This document shows positions 19,849 through 29,654 of a stretch of 64,000 nucleotides of DNA, in pieces. Positions within the stretch are counted from its first letter, which is position 1. Every line of letters starts with the position of its first letter. Made by a program: the position numbers and the translations under genes. The DNA is from Bacteroides cutis (lineage in GTDB: Bacteria > Bacteroidota > Bacteroidia > Bacteroidales > Bacteroidaceae), in assembly GCF_900241005.1 (NCBI RefSeq), contig NZ_OEST01000001.1, positions 124,001 to 188,000 on the forward strand. Direction: 5' to 3'. Under the pieces are notes generated by a model. It made no database searches, was not told the DNA's origin, and worked only from the letters and a program-made list of their open reading frames with translations.

Positions 19849-21747
19849 TTATTTTATCGTAAACGTATAGTTACCTTTATCAGATTGTTGTTTTGCTTTG
19901 AATGATAACCGGTAAATAGTTTTTCCCCATACATTCGACAATTTTAAATCAGTCAGTTCTTTTGGTTCAACATCCAATTCAAACTTATTTGCATCATACA
20001 ATAATTGGGCTTTCACATCATTTACCTGAATATAAACTTTACCTTTTTCTGAATTGTCTACTTTTCCCCATGTCATGAAATTAATGATGTTGGGAGCGAC
20101 CGCTTCTTCCAAATCAAACACATCATTGATTTGAACTTGATTACCTTTTACTTTGTAAGAACGTATCCACTTTTTTACTTTTGCTTCCTTGGGATAAGCA
20201 GCTGCTATATCAGCGCAGAAACTATTCTTAGAAGCTTTTACGCCAGTCGCTTTATAGTTTTTTCCGTTCTTTTGGGGAATTCCGTTTATCATAGGCAGGT
20301 TGTGATAATTACTCTGCATCGTCCAAATAGAATAACGCTCTCCACTAAATGTCTGTCGGGTATAAGTTCCTACTCCGGCATCTATCAATATCGGGGTCTG
20401 ATTGAACCATACCGAGCAAGTACCTACGTCATTATGATTATGGCTTTCGCCATTATGCCCTCCCTTAGTTGCAAGGAATAGCCCCTCTTTAGTAGAAAGA
20501 TAACAAAACTCAGTTTCAGGATACCAAGTGAAAGTACGGTTCTCATGACCAGCTTCCTCCCGTTGTAATTCTTTGGCAATGGCTATGGAAGCCAAGGTAC
20601 GGAAAATGTCTCTGCCATTCGAAGGTAACGAAGGTGATTTACGCATCAAAGCGGCAAAACTTTTTAATTCATCACTTCCTACGTCTTTACCGAAACGATA
20701 GATAAGATATGCATCGCCACCACCACGGGCTGAAGCATCAGCAAAATTCACTACCCAACCGTTTCCCACATAAGAGCGGGAAATATACTCACCCATATTT
20801 TTTATCATTGGTTCCCGAAAGATACTAATCTTTCCTCCGGTAATATCAGAAAGAAGTTCCAAATAATCCAACGTCTTTCCGGCAGCATGTCCCCAGTAAG
20901 ACGGACCTTCTTCACAGGCACCGTCGGCCTTGATGTAGTTCAGGAATTTATCTACCGATTCCATTGTCAAATATACAGCCTTGGCCAGCGTATCTCGATT
21001 ATTTTCAAGAAGCATAAAACACATCAGGACATTACTGTTACACCAAGGATTCCAGTTATTAAGCATACGCCCTTTATAATTACGTGCCATCCACCAAAAC
21101 GAATCATTGTTCATGTAAGGATCAAGAATACGGATTTGTAACTCATGGCGTAATCGACGTGAGATCTCCGGGTTCACTTTATCGAATGAATCACGCATAA
21201 AATAGTAAACCCACGACAATGATCCACCAAGATCTCCAGAGACAAGATCAATCACATGATAATCGTAGGTAGGTAACGAACGGGAAGAAGGCTGTATAAC
21301 GAGATGAGCGGCAGGAGCCCATGAAGTCATTTCACAAGTATGGAATACACCATTTATTAACTGATCAATAAATCTTCCTTTTCCTTCTGCAAGTTCCGCC
21401 ATCAACAGACTGGCAATGGCATTATTATTTGCTCCAAAAGGTTTTTCCATTATCGAGCGATCACCGGTACGTTCAAAAGCGAGATAATCAGTGGCCTTCA
21501 CTACCTGCCATTGATAATCGAGTAATTTTTCTCCCCGGCGGATATAATCATCTTTAAACGTTCCTAAGAATGCATCCCAACCATCACGATCGGAGTAATC
21601 GGGATATGTTACCCATTGTTGATTCAAAACCAACACATCCTTTAAGTAGTTCAGATCTGCTTGCTTCTGAAGCAAGTTACGTTCTGTATAAGCAAATGTG
21701 GAAGCGCCACACAAAAGTGTAAAAATCAATAATATTAATTTTCTCAT
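19849..21747 (-). CDS. Heparinase II/III-like polysaccharide lyase
   Basis: A 632-aa exported protein (signal near CGASTFAYT). The N-terminal half is an alpha-toroid with NNWNPWCNSNVLMCFML. The C-terminal half carries the heparinase II/III signature: GGHNGESHNHNDVGTC, PILIDAGVGTYT and SNYHNLPMINGIPQ. These supply His and Tyr residues usual for beta-elimination in PL12/15/21/33-type lyases. It would cut next to a uronic acid and leave a 4,5-unsaturated residue, the substrate of the GH88 in this locus. The exact PL family and substrate are not decidable by eye. Located between a sulfatase (12 nt upstream) and GH30. Confidence 0.8.
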   Translation of the reverse strand: MRKLILLIFTLLCGASTFAYTERNLLQKQADLNYLKDVLVLNQQWVTYPDYSDRDGWDAFLGTFKDDYIRRGEKLLDYQWQVVKATDYLAFERTGDRSIMEKPFGANNNAIASLLMAELAEGKGRFIDQLINGVFHTCEMTSWAPAAHLVIQPSSRSLPTYDYHVIDLVSGDLGGSLSWVYYFMRDSFDKVNPEISRRLRHELQIRILDPYMNNDSFWWMARNYKGRMLNNWNPWCNSNVLMCFMLLENNRDTLAKAVYLTMESVDKFLNYIKADGACEEGPSYWGHAAGKTLDYLELLSDITGGKISIFREPMIKNMGEYISRSYVGNGWVVNFADASARGGGDAYLIYRFGKDVGSDELKSFAALMRKSPSLPSNGRDIFRTLASIAIAKELQREEAGHENRTFTWYPETEFCYLSTKEGLFLATKGGHNGESHNHNDVGTCSVWFNQTPILIDAGVGTYTRQTFSGERYSIWTMQSNYHNLPMINGIPQKNGKNYKATGVKASKNSFCADIAAAYPKEAKVKKWIRSYKVKGNQVQINDVFDLEEAVAPNIINFMTWGKVDNSEKGKVYIQVNDVKAQLLYDANKFELDVEPKELTDLKLSNVWGKTIYRLSFKAKQQSDKGNYTFTIK

Positions 21748-21759
21748 GGTATCATTTAT

Positions 21760-23310
21760 TTAATAAATTATCTTATCCGGAAATTTCCGCTCCTTGGCCC
21801 AGCCATCCTCCGATACCTTCAACCAGTTTCCAAGCTCCTTTTTCAGTAACTTTGCCTGATTCGACGGAATTTCCTCTATTTTCAAAGAATGCATCTGATA
21901 AGGATCCTTCAGATTGTCAAAAAGTTGATAATTTCCATCCTTTGTCACCAAATACGAGTAGCGGTCAGTACGTACACCTTTCTCCTTCTGCTGATAGAAA
22001 AACTGAGAAACAGGTTTCTTCACCGTTTTATATTTACCTGTAAGAATACCTTGTGAATAATCTTTTCCCTTCACCGTTTCGGGAAGCCTGTCTTCAAGGT
22101 TCATCATCCCCAGCAAAGTAGGCATAATATCCGTAGCACCCAACATCAGATCGTTCACTCCCGGTTTCAGTTGACCGGGATAACGTATAAAGAACGGAAT
22201 AGAAAACGATTCATCATAAATCACACTCTTCGCCATACGTCCGTGGCTACCCATCATTTCCCCATGATCTGCGGCGAATATCAAGATGGTATTATCCGTC
22301 AATCCTTCTTCATCCAAAACTTTCAATACCCGGCCTATCTCATCATCCACACTCTTCACCAAAGAGAAATATATTTTTGCCTGAAATGTCAGTTGCTCCA
22401 AGTTTTTCACTTGTGTACCCTCGCCAAACTTCACATTAGGACGTAACAACACTTCTTCCGGTTTCAAATCTTTATAATATTGATCAAACACCTCTTCCTT
22501 ACAATCCGTAAGTCTATGATAAGGAGTATGAGGCGGATTCAGACTCCAGAATAAGCTGAAAGGCTTGGAAGCGTCTCGCTGTCCTTGTTTATTCCGCAGA
22601 TAACCTATCACTACATCCGCTTCAACCTCTGGAGTAAATCGGCGATAACGGAACGACTCACCATCTTTCTTTCCACCCACCAGTTCCGGACGATTGGAAT
22701 AAGCAGTAGCATTAAAATGATTATCTTTCAATTGCTGAAACCAGTACTTATTACTCTTACGCCCTCTTCCTTCAGGAATATAGGTATCGTATGGATACAC
22801 ACAATGTCCGCCAGGCGCTTCAGTTGTACCCACATAATTATTCTCCTTGTCAAACAAGGCCTCCGTACGATGCCAATGCGTTTTTCCCACATAAGCCGTT
22901 TCATAGCCAGCTTCCGCAAGTACATCAGTAAAACAAACCAAGCTATCGGGAATACCGTTTTGGTTGTTCACATGGCAATTACCCGGTACTCCATTCTTCT
23001 CCGGGAATGCGCCTGTCATCAGCATAGCACGATGAGGGCTACTCAACGGACAAGTACTACACGCCCGATTAAAAATAACACTCTGCTTTGCCAGTCTATC
23101 CAAATTAGGAGTATGAACCGGATCACCTATCGTATTCAGAACATTACGATATGCCGGATCACTCCATATACTCAACGCATTCAACCGATATTGGTCAGGA
23201 AAAATATAGACTAAGTTCGGTCTTTGTTCCTGTCCAAAGACCTGTGTACCTATTCCTGCAAAAAGAGTTACAGGAAAACTACAAATAAGTTTGTATAAAA
23301 TTGGTTTCAT
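21760..23310 (-). CDS. Serine-type S1 sulfatase with SSPHR active-site motif
   Basis: 516 aa with a signal peptide. Metal-site motif YIFPDQYRLNAL (Asp present but not the usual DD). The active-site peptide is CPLSSPHRAMLMTG. Aligned on Arg and TG, the residue converted to formylglycine is Ser90 (S-S-P-H-R), not the Cys three residues before it. Other motifs: AYVGKTHWH, IFAADHGEMMGSHGRMAKS. It needs an anaerobic sulfatase-maturating enzyme, which is not in this window. The bond cut is unknown. Second gene of the sulfatase/lyase block, 43 nt after the preceding sulfatase. Confidence 0.88.
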   Translation of the reverse strand: MKPILYKLICSFPVTLFAGIGTQVFGQEQRPNLVYIFPDQYRLNALSIWSDPAYRNVLNTIGDPVHTPNLDRLAKQSVIFNRACSTCPLSSPHRAMLMTGAFPEKNGVPGNCHVNNQNGIPDSLVCFTDVLAEAGYETAYVGKTHWHRTEALFDKENNYVGTTEAPGGHCVYPYDTYIPEGRGRKSNKYWFQQLKDNHFNATAYSNRPELVGGKKDGESFRYRRFTPEVEADVVIGYLRNKQGQRDASKPFSLFWSLNPPHTPYHRLTDCKEEVFDQYYKDLKPEEVLLRPNVKFGEGTQVKNLEQLTFQAKIYFSLVKSVDDEIGRVLKVLDEEGLTDNTILIFAADHGEMMGSHGRMAKSVIYDESFSIPFFIRYPGQLKPGVNDLMLGATDIMPTLLGMMNLEDRLPETVKGKDYSQGILTGKYKTVKKPVSQFFYQQKEKGVRTDRYSYLVTKDGNYQLFDNLKDPYQMHSLKIEEIPSNQAKLLKKELGNWLKVSEDGWAKERKFPDKIIY

Positions 23311-23353
23311 TTCTATTTTAATTTAAAACAAAGACTATTTTACATCATTCCTT

Positions 23354-24901
23354 TTACTTTAGACGTACTCTGCGAAGAACATTCTGTAATTCAAAAACCT
23401 TATCAGGGTATTGAGAAGCAACGTTTTCTTTCTCTGTCACTTTATTCATTTCATAAAGTTGAGGAACACTTAAATTACCAGTTTCTATTTTCGGTCCCCA
23501 GGTAATCATGGCAGGTCCATCATTCGGCTCAATATATTTCCAGTCTTTATTGCGTACAGACAATACATGATTAGCAGCTAATTCCAGTACCCACGGACGG
23601 TCTGTCATATCTGTACCCAACAAATTACCTAAACGATTTTCACTATCCGGTGCACTACCTTTCGGCATCCGTGCATCGATCATAGCCCCCAAAGAAGCCA
23701 TCCAGTCTATCTGTGACATCAACACATCCGACTCTGCATTTTTCCTGATTTGTTTAGGCCAGCGGACAATAACCGGAACAGCCGTACCACCCTCAAAAGC
23801 ACTGTATTTATTCCCTCTCCACGGTCCAGCAGGACTATGACCGTTCAACAATTCTTCTGCCTTATCATCATAACCGTCATCAACTACCGGTCCATTATCA
23901 CTAGACAAAATAATTAAAGTATTTTCCGCTAATCCCAGTTTATCCAGTACATCCATAATCTGTCCTACCGCCCAATCAAACTGCACGATTGCATCGCCAC
24001 GCAATCCCATACCGCTCTTACCACGGAAGCGTTCGTGTGGAAAACGAGGAACATGAATATCATTGGTAGCAAAATACATGAAGAACGGTTCATCTTTATG
24101 CGACCGAATAAAATCGATGGCATGTGTAGTAATACTATCAGCAATGTTCTCATCTTTCCATAAAGCTTTACCACCCCCCTTCATATAGCCAATACGACTG
24201 ATACCATTTACAATGGACATGTCATGTCCATGACTCGGTTTCAAATTATAAAGTAATTCCGGATGGCTTTTACCGGTCGGTTCACCGGGAAAATTGCGGA
24301 TATAACTGACTTCAATAGGAGCTGCAGGATCATAATTAGCCACTTTACCATTCTCTATGAATACACAAGGGACACGATCGGCAGTGGCAGCCATGATATA
24401 ATGATAATCAAATCCTAAATCTTCTAAAGCGGCTGGGAGCGGTGCGTTCCAGTCTTGCATTGCTGTTTTGTCTCCTAACCCCAAATGCCATTTCCCAATG
24501 GCGCAAGTAACATATCCGGCATGTTTAAACATATCTGCCATAGTATATTGTTCGGGACGTATAATCATCCCCGCATTACCGGCAGCAATATCTGTATCCG
24601 GACGACGCCATGCATATTCTCCCGTGAGCAGAGAATACCGTGAGGGAGTACTGGTTGCAGCTACCGCATGTGCATTGGTAAAACGGATGCCCTCGGTTGC
24701 CAGACGATTGACATTAGGCGTTTCTACATTTTTTGCACCATAACATTGCAAATCACCATATCCCAAATCATCAGCGTAAATAATGATAACATTGGGTTTC
24801 TCACGATCAGCGACCTTACCTTTCGTATCCTTTGCACTAATTGGTAAACTTGAAAAGATGACCGGACAAAGTAAAGCTAAAGTTACATACTGGTTTTTCA
24901 T
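23354..24901 (-). CDS. Serine-type S1 arylsulfatase-like sulfatase
   Basis: 515 aa from ATG 24901. The frame is open 20 codons further up, but the signal peptide MKNQYVTLALLCPVIFSS starts here. Motifs: IIYADDLGYGDLQCYG (metal site), active-site Ser84 in ATSTPSRYSLLTG, AIGKWHLGLG, and LSSDNGPVVDDG. This is a typical arylsulfatase-A-like exo-sulfatase layout with the serine form of the formylglycine motif. It is the first enzyme gene after the second SusC/SusD pair, across a 260-bp spacer with a hairpin, and leads the enzyme run down to GH20. Confidence 0.9.
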   Translation of the reverse strand: MKNQYVTLALLCPVIFSSLPISAKDTKGKVADREKPNVIIIYADDLGYGDLQCYGAKNVETPNVNRLATEGIRFTNAHAVAATSTPSRYSLLTGEYAWRRPDTDIAAGNAGMIIRPEQYTMADMFKHAGYVTCAIGKWHLGLGDKTAMQDWNAPLPAALEDLGFDYHYIMAATADRVPCVFIENGKVANYDPAAPIEVSYIRNFPGEPTGKSHPELLYNLKPSHGHDMSIVNGISRIGYMKGGGKALWKDENIADSITTHAIDFIRSHKDEPFFMYFATNDIHVPRFPHERFRGKSGMGLRGDAIVQFDWAVGQIMDVLDKLGLAENTLIILSSDNGPVVDDGYDDKAEELLNGHSPAGPWRGNKYSAFEGGTAVPVIVRWPKQIRKNAESDVLMSQIDWMASLGAMIDARMPKGSAPDSENRLGNLLGTDMTDRPWVLELAANHVLSVRNKDWKYIEPNDGPAMITWGPKIETGNLSVPQLYEMNKVTEKENVASQYPDKVFELQNVLRRVRLK

Positions 24902-25051
24902 CTTTGATATTATTGATTGGTTATTTAAGGTATAAACATCACATTGCAAATATATCCACAAAATGTATTATAAAAGAATACGAATCAGATTTTTAACCCG
25001 ACTTGTACTAAAGGTGGAGGTATTTGTACAAAAGTGTATGCTATAAACTAA

Positions 25052-25096
25052 TTACACAGCCCCTACGCTCCATAAAAGTAGCGTAGGTCTGTGTAA
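25052..25096 (-). terminator. Long hairpin between SusD and the sulfatase block
   Basis: Arms TTACACAG/CTGTGTAA (25052-25059, 25089-25096) and CCTACGCT/AGCGTAGG (25062-25069, 25080-25087). The minus-strand exit is only moderately T-rich, so it may stabilise the SusC/D transcript or attenuate reading into the enzyme genes rather than stop it fully. Confidence 0.55.
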
Positions 25097-25161
25097 CATA
25101 CATATTGTTTTAATATCCCAAAAACAAACTTACTTACCTATCTATACTATTCAAAGAACTA

Positions 25162-26844
25162 TTACCAACCAGGATTCTGTCCCAAATTAGGATTTTTATA
25201 TTTCTCTGTATTAGAAATCGGATAGAAATACAAGTTATCTGTAATGGTTCTGGTTTCCATCAGGAACTTAGTATATTCAAATTTCTCAGCTTCATTCTTA
25301 ATGATTTTTACACCATAGATATCAGCAGTTTTATCCAAATCCTTCCAACGACGTACATCCCAAAAACGATGTCCCTCAAAAGCTAGCTCCACACGACGTT
25401 CGTTCTTCAAACGTTCTATGAAATCAGCTTTTGTCATACCAGCAGGATAAGGAGGCATTTCTACCTTGCCACGTGCACGCACCATATTCACCGCTTCGCG
25501 AGCCGTCATTGGATAATCTGCATCCTTATAATCAGGATTTCCAAAAGCATTTACCATTGCTTCCGCATAATTCAACAAGATTTCAGCATAACGGAACAAT
25601 ACCCAGTTATGTTGCGCTTTAGTAGTAGTGGAACCTGATACAAAACTAATATTTGGGTTAAGATATTTATATAGATAATATCCTGTAGTGGTAGCATTGG
25701 TCAAAGGAAGTCCATTGGCACCACCTTCCCATATCTGAAGAGGAGCGCCACACCAATTCATATTATTGTAAGCTACTGTTCTTGCCAAACGCGGATCACG
25801 GTTATTGTAAGGATTAGCTGCCATAGTAGGATTATTCCAATCAAACTTGGATCCATCCTTCATTTCGAAAGCATCTACTAAATTCTGTGTGGGACAAGTA
25901 GAGGTTTTTCCACCCTCTACTCCCATAGGAAAGTTTGCTTTTTCAAAATCTCCCGTTTCACCTACACCACGGGCTAATATCACTTCGGCGCATGTATTGT
26001 TCACTTTACGGAACTGAGTAGTAAGATCATCCACCAATTTATAACCCAACTCAGAAACATTACCAATGATTTCGTAAGCAGCGGATGCGGCTTTTTTCCA
26101 TTTCTCGGCATTATCGCCTGAATAGAGAGGACTCGCCATATAAAGCGTCACTCTGGACTTCAATGCCAAGGCAGCTCCCCGGGTGATACGACCAATATCT
26201 TTACTGGCAAAACCTTCTGTATAGGTAATAGGTAATTTATCCTCAGCAGTAATCTCTGTAAGCTCTTTTATGATGAAATCTGCCACCTTGTCACAACTCT
26301 CACGTTCCAAGTTGTTCACCTCGTCCTGAGTAAGAACAGTAGTAACCAACGGCACATCATGATAACGCTTAATCAATTCAAAATAATAAAACGCACGGAG
26401 AAAACGTACTTCATAAGGAAAATTATTGAATTCCTTCATCATATCCTTATACTTTTCGGCATTTTCCCAATCTTCGAAAGTTTGTCCGTCAGCTTCCTTC
26501 AGATAGAGATTAGCTGCACGAATAGCCTTATAGTATTGACTCCATACATCATCAACCAGTCTATTAGCCGACCAAGTACCATTTACAAAATAATGAATGG
26601 CTGAGGATTTGTACACATGTACGGCATCATCTGTAGCCGCATCCTGCATAGCACCTTCCGTATTACAAAAATCTTGAGGCAAATAACTGTAAATATTGGT
26701 TACCATCTTTTTAGAACGTTCAAAGCTTGTAAAGATGTCTTCCTTTTGGTAGTCGTTTGACTCATCGCAGTCCATGAAGTCGCATCCGCCCAAGATGCAG
26801 ACCGACATAAGTAATGCTATATGTTTTAATTTCATAAGTTTCAT
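25162..26844 (-). CDS. SusD-like glycan-binding lipoprotein (second pair)
   Basis: A RagB/SusD outer-membrane lipoprotein, about 560 aa. The lipobox is LGGC after MKLMKLKHIALLMSVCI. SusD traits: TPR-type helices with VRFLRAFYYFELIKRYHDVPLVT, RYAEILLNYAEAM, ERLKNERRVELAFEGHRFWDVRRWKD, and the closing LGQNPGW. The start is 26844 or 26835; a longer frame to 26880 would overlap the SusC gene and has no signal sequence. Paired with the SusC-like gene just upstream, it would form the lid of the importer. Confidence 0.95.
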   Translation of the reverse strand: MKLMKLKHIALLMSVCILGGCDFMDCDESNDYQKEDIFTSFERSKKMVTNIYSYLPQDFCNTEGAMQDAATDDAVHVYKSSAIHYFVNGTWSANRLVDDVWSQYYKAIRAANLYLKEADGQTFEDWENAEKYKDMMKEFNNFPYEVRFLRAFYYFELIKRYHDVPLVTTVLTQDEVNNLERESCDKVADFIIKELTEITAEDKLPITYTEGFASKDIGRITRGAALALKSRVTLYMASPLYSGDNAEKWKKAASAAYEIIGNVSELGYKLVDDLTTQFRKVNNTCAEVILARGVGETGDFEKANFPMGVEGGKTSTCPTQNLVDAFEMKDGSKFDWNNPTMAANPYNNRDPRLARTVAYNNMNWCGAPLQIWEGGANGLPLTNATTTGYYLYKYLNPNISFVSGSTTTKAQHNWVLFRYAEILLNYAEAMVNAFGNPDYKDADYPMTAREAVNMVRARGKVEMPPYPAGMTKADFIERLKNERRVELAFEGHRFWDVRRWKDLDKTADIYGVKIIKNEAEKFEYTKFLMETRTITDNLYFYPISNTEKYKNPNLGQNPGW

Positions 26845-26857
26845 TTCGCTTAAATTA

Positions 26858-29620
26858 TTAGAAACGTAAATTAACGCCAAATGTATATTGAGTCATCAAC
26901 GGATGACCGGTACCTGTCATTTCAGGATCTATCACACCGTCCATTTTGTCAATGCTGAATAAATCATGTCCACGAGCGAACAGCCTCATGTAATTCACAC
27001 CAGGCAACTTATTCACCCATTTCTGTGGCAAATTATAATACACCTCCAACGTACGTAACTTCAGATATGAAGCATCAGCTACCCATAAAGAATTGGTATT
27101 ATAGTTGTTCTTGGAACCATTATAAGTGAGACGTGGATACTTACCATTGGGATTACTTTCAGTCCAACGATTATCATAATAATGTTGAGAAACGGTATTA
27201 TTACTCACCAACGGACGATAAATACTGCGTGTATCAAGCATTTGACTATAATTGGCAATTCCTTGGAACAAAGCGGTAAATCCCAATCCCTTATATTCGG
27301 CACCAAGATTGAAACCATAATAAATTTCCGGACATACATTGTTATAACCCAATGCAACCTGGTCATACTCGTCAATCACCTTATCACCATTCTGGTCTTT
27401 GAATTTCAAGTCACCGGGACGAACCTCATCCAATATCTGTTTCACTTCACGGTTTTCAATATCATCCCAACTTTGGTAAATACCTTCCACTTCATAACCA
27501 AAATATTGACTTACAGAGTGTCCGGTACGTTTCAGATAATCATACGGACGATACACCTCATTCATCTCTTTAATTTCATTACGATTGAAACTGAATTGAC
27601 CGCCCAACTGATAAGTAACATTTCCTATTTTATCATTCCAATTAGCTGCAACTTCCACACCATAACTATTCACAATACCGCTATTTATATCAGGAGCTGC
27701 AATACCCAGTACGGAAGAAAGAGCGCCATCGCCGTCTACTAAAATATCTGTACGATGGTCATAATAACCATCTACCGATAAAGAAAGGCGGTTCCATGCC
27801 ATGAAATCAATACCCACATTCAATTTGTGTGATTTTTCATAAGTCAGCCCATCTACCGCAAGACGAGATTCTTTCATACCACCGATAGAAGCCGGTGTTT
27901 CACCGAAATAATAGCTGCCACCACCACTATATGAACCACGGAAAAGCTGTACACCATAGTCAGCACGTCCCGCAATACCATACGAAGCACGAAGTTTCAA
28001 CATATTCAACCAATCAGCCTTGAAAGCATTTTCTTCTGAAAGAATCCAACCTGCACCTATTGACGGGAAAACACCCCAACGGTCATCCGGATCAAGAATA
28101 CTGGATGCAGAACCCGTCAAAGAGAAGTCCAACAAATAACGATTTTTATAGGTATAATGAGCATGCCCCACAATATCCATAAAGGCTCTACCTGCATTCT
28201 GGCCACGCTTCATCATCTTGTCCATACTATAAAGTACAGTAGCGTTCAACTTATGATCAGTACCCCAAGTACGGTCATAATTGACCTGCGCATTGATAGT
28301 CAGATGACGAACTACATCCTTGATACTACTACTGAAATCCAAAGCTGTTTCTTCAGTCAACTTCTTATAAGAGTTTTTTTCACCATCCCAACCCATAGTA
28401 GCCTGTTCAGTTGCATACTTATGCTGGTTACGTTCCCAATACCGTGCTTCATTATCAAAACCCAAACGTGCAGTAGCAGACAAACCTTTAGTAATGAAAC
28501 TTAAATCCTGTACAAAATTGATGTCTGCATAGAGGTTACGGGTCTGTCCACGTTCATAGCCTGTATCGGAAATCATTGCTATCGGATTACTGCCATAAAT
28601 AGAAGTTGCACCCCATCGGCCATTAGAAGTCTTAATAGGCATAGCACCCGCCGGAACTTTGTACAACATATCGAAAATGTCAGCGGTCGTAGTATAAGGA
28701 CGATTATCTTCCGCAAAATTACCACGCATGTTAAGTTGCAATTTCGTGGTATTTCCTAACTTGATATCAAGATTAGTCAAAAAGTTCAATTTGGAATATT
28801 TGAACTGTGTAGAATATCCTTCATTCTCTTCGGTAGGCTGTAAAATACCTTTGTCGTTCAGGTAATTCAGCTGAGTAAAATACTGTACGACATCACCACC
28901 TCCACGAAGAGAGAAATTCACATTATTACCGAAACTATGATCGCGAAGTGCTTCATCCATCCAATCTACATTAGGATAGAACTCCGGATAAGTCTGATTA
29001 CGAAAAGCGTCCAACTCACGTTGGCTATAACGAGGGGTCGTAATACCATCGTTCTTCAAACCTTCATTCATGGCCTGTGCATAAGTATAGCCATCCACAA
29101 ATTTAGGTAAACGGTACGGAGTACCCATCTTAAATTCATAATCAAAAGTAATAACCGGTTTCCCCACATGACCACGTTTGGTAGTGACAAGAACCACACC
29201 ATTGGCACCACGTATACCATACAGTGCCAGTGAAGCGGCATCTTTCAATACACTGACAGATTCAATATCCTGCACAGCAAGATTATCAATACTACGTTCA
29301 TAACCGTCAATCAATATTAACGGACTCTTATTACTGGTAGTACCGACACCACGTACATAAAGTGTAGTACCATTTTCCCACTCATTTCCTCCATTTTGTA
29401 GAACCTGAAGACCGGGAATCAGTCCAAACAAAGCGTTGGAAGCTACCGTACTGGTACGATGGCTCAGTTTATCAGCGGTTGCCATGCCACCGGCGATAGT
29501 CGCTTCCTTTTTGTTGAACGAGATTCCTCGTCCGTAATGTTGTATGCTGTCTGCTACCTGAGCCGCCGCAATGGAAGAACACAGCAGCCCTGCAATGATT
29601 AGCTTTATACTCTTTTCCAT
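26858..29620 (-). CDS. SusC-like TonB-dependent transporter lacking the N-terminal CarboxypepD domain
   Basis: 920 aa, shorter than the usual 1000 or more. After a signal peptide (MEKSIKLIIAGLLCSSIAAAQ) it goes almost directly into the plug domain (LFGLIPGLQVLQNGG, LYVRGVGTT, PLILIDGYERSIDNL, SVSVLKDAASLALYGIRGANGV). The carboxypeptidase-regulatory-like domain present in both other SusC proteins of this window is missing. The barrel ends with a terminal Phe (FGVNLRF), as outer-membrane barrels do. It stands 34 nt after the first SusD and pairs with the following SusD. Likely imports an oligosaccharide of the same or a related glycan. Confidence 0.93.
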   Translation of the reverse strand: MEKSIKLIIAGLLCSSIAAAQVADSIQHYGRGISFNKKEATIAGGMATADKLSHRTSTVASNALFGLIPGLQVLQNGGNEWENGTTLYVRGVGTTSNKSPLILIDGYERSIDNLAVQDIESVSVLKDAASLALYGIRGANGVVLVTTKRGHVGKPVITFDYEFKMGTPYRLPKFVDGYTYAQAMNEGLKNDGITTPRYSQRELDAFRNQTYPEFYPNVDWMDEALRDHSFGNNVNFSLRGGGDVVQYFTQLNYLNDKGILQPTEENEGYSTQFKYSKLNFLTNLDIKLGNTTKLQLNMRGNFAEDNRPYTTTADIFDMLYKVPAGAMPIKTSNGRWGATSIYGSNPIAMISDTGYERGQTRNLYADINFVQDLSFITKGLSATARLGFDNEARYWERNQHKYATEQATMGWDGEKNSYKKLTEETALDFSSSIKDVVRHLTINAQVNYDRTWGTDHKLNATVLYSMDKMMKRGQNAGRAFMDIVGHAHYTYKNRYLLDFSLTGSASSILDPDDRWGVFPSIGAGWILSEENAFKADWLNMLKLRASYGIAGRADYGVQLFRGSYSGGGSYYFGETPASIGGMKESRLAVDGLTYEKSHKLNVGIDFMAWNRLSLSVDGYYDHRTDILVDGDGALSSVLGIAAPDINSGIVNSYGVEVAANWNDKIGNVTYQLGGQFSFNRNEIKEMNEVYRPYDYLKRTGHSVSQYFGYEVEGIYQSWDDIENREVKQILDEVRPGDLKFKDQNGDKVIDEYDQVALGYNNVCPEIYYGFNLGAEYKGLGFTALFQGIANYSQMLDTRSIYRPLVSNNTVSQHYYDNRWTESNPNGKYPRLTYNGSKNNYNTNSLWVADASYLKLRTLEVYYNLPQKWVNKLPGVNYMRLFARGHDLFSIDKMDGVIDPEMTGTGHPLMTQYTFGVNLRF

Positions 29621-29654
29621 AAGGATAGTATGATTTATTCAATAATAATTTATG

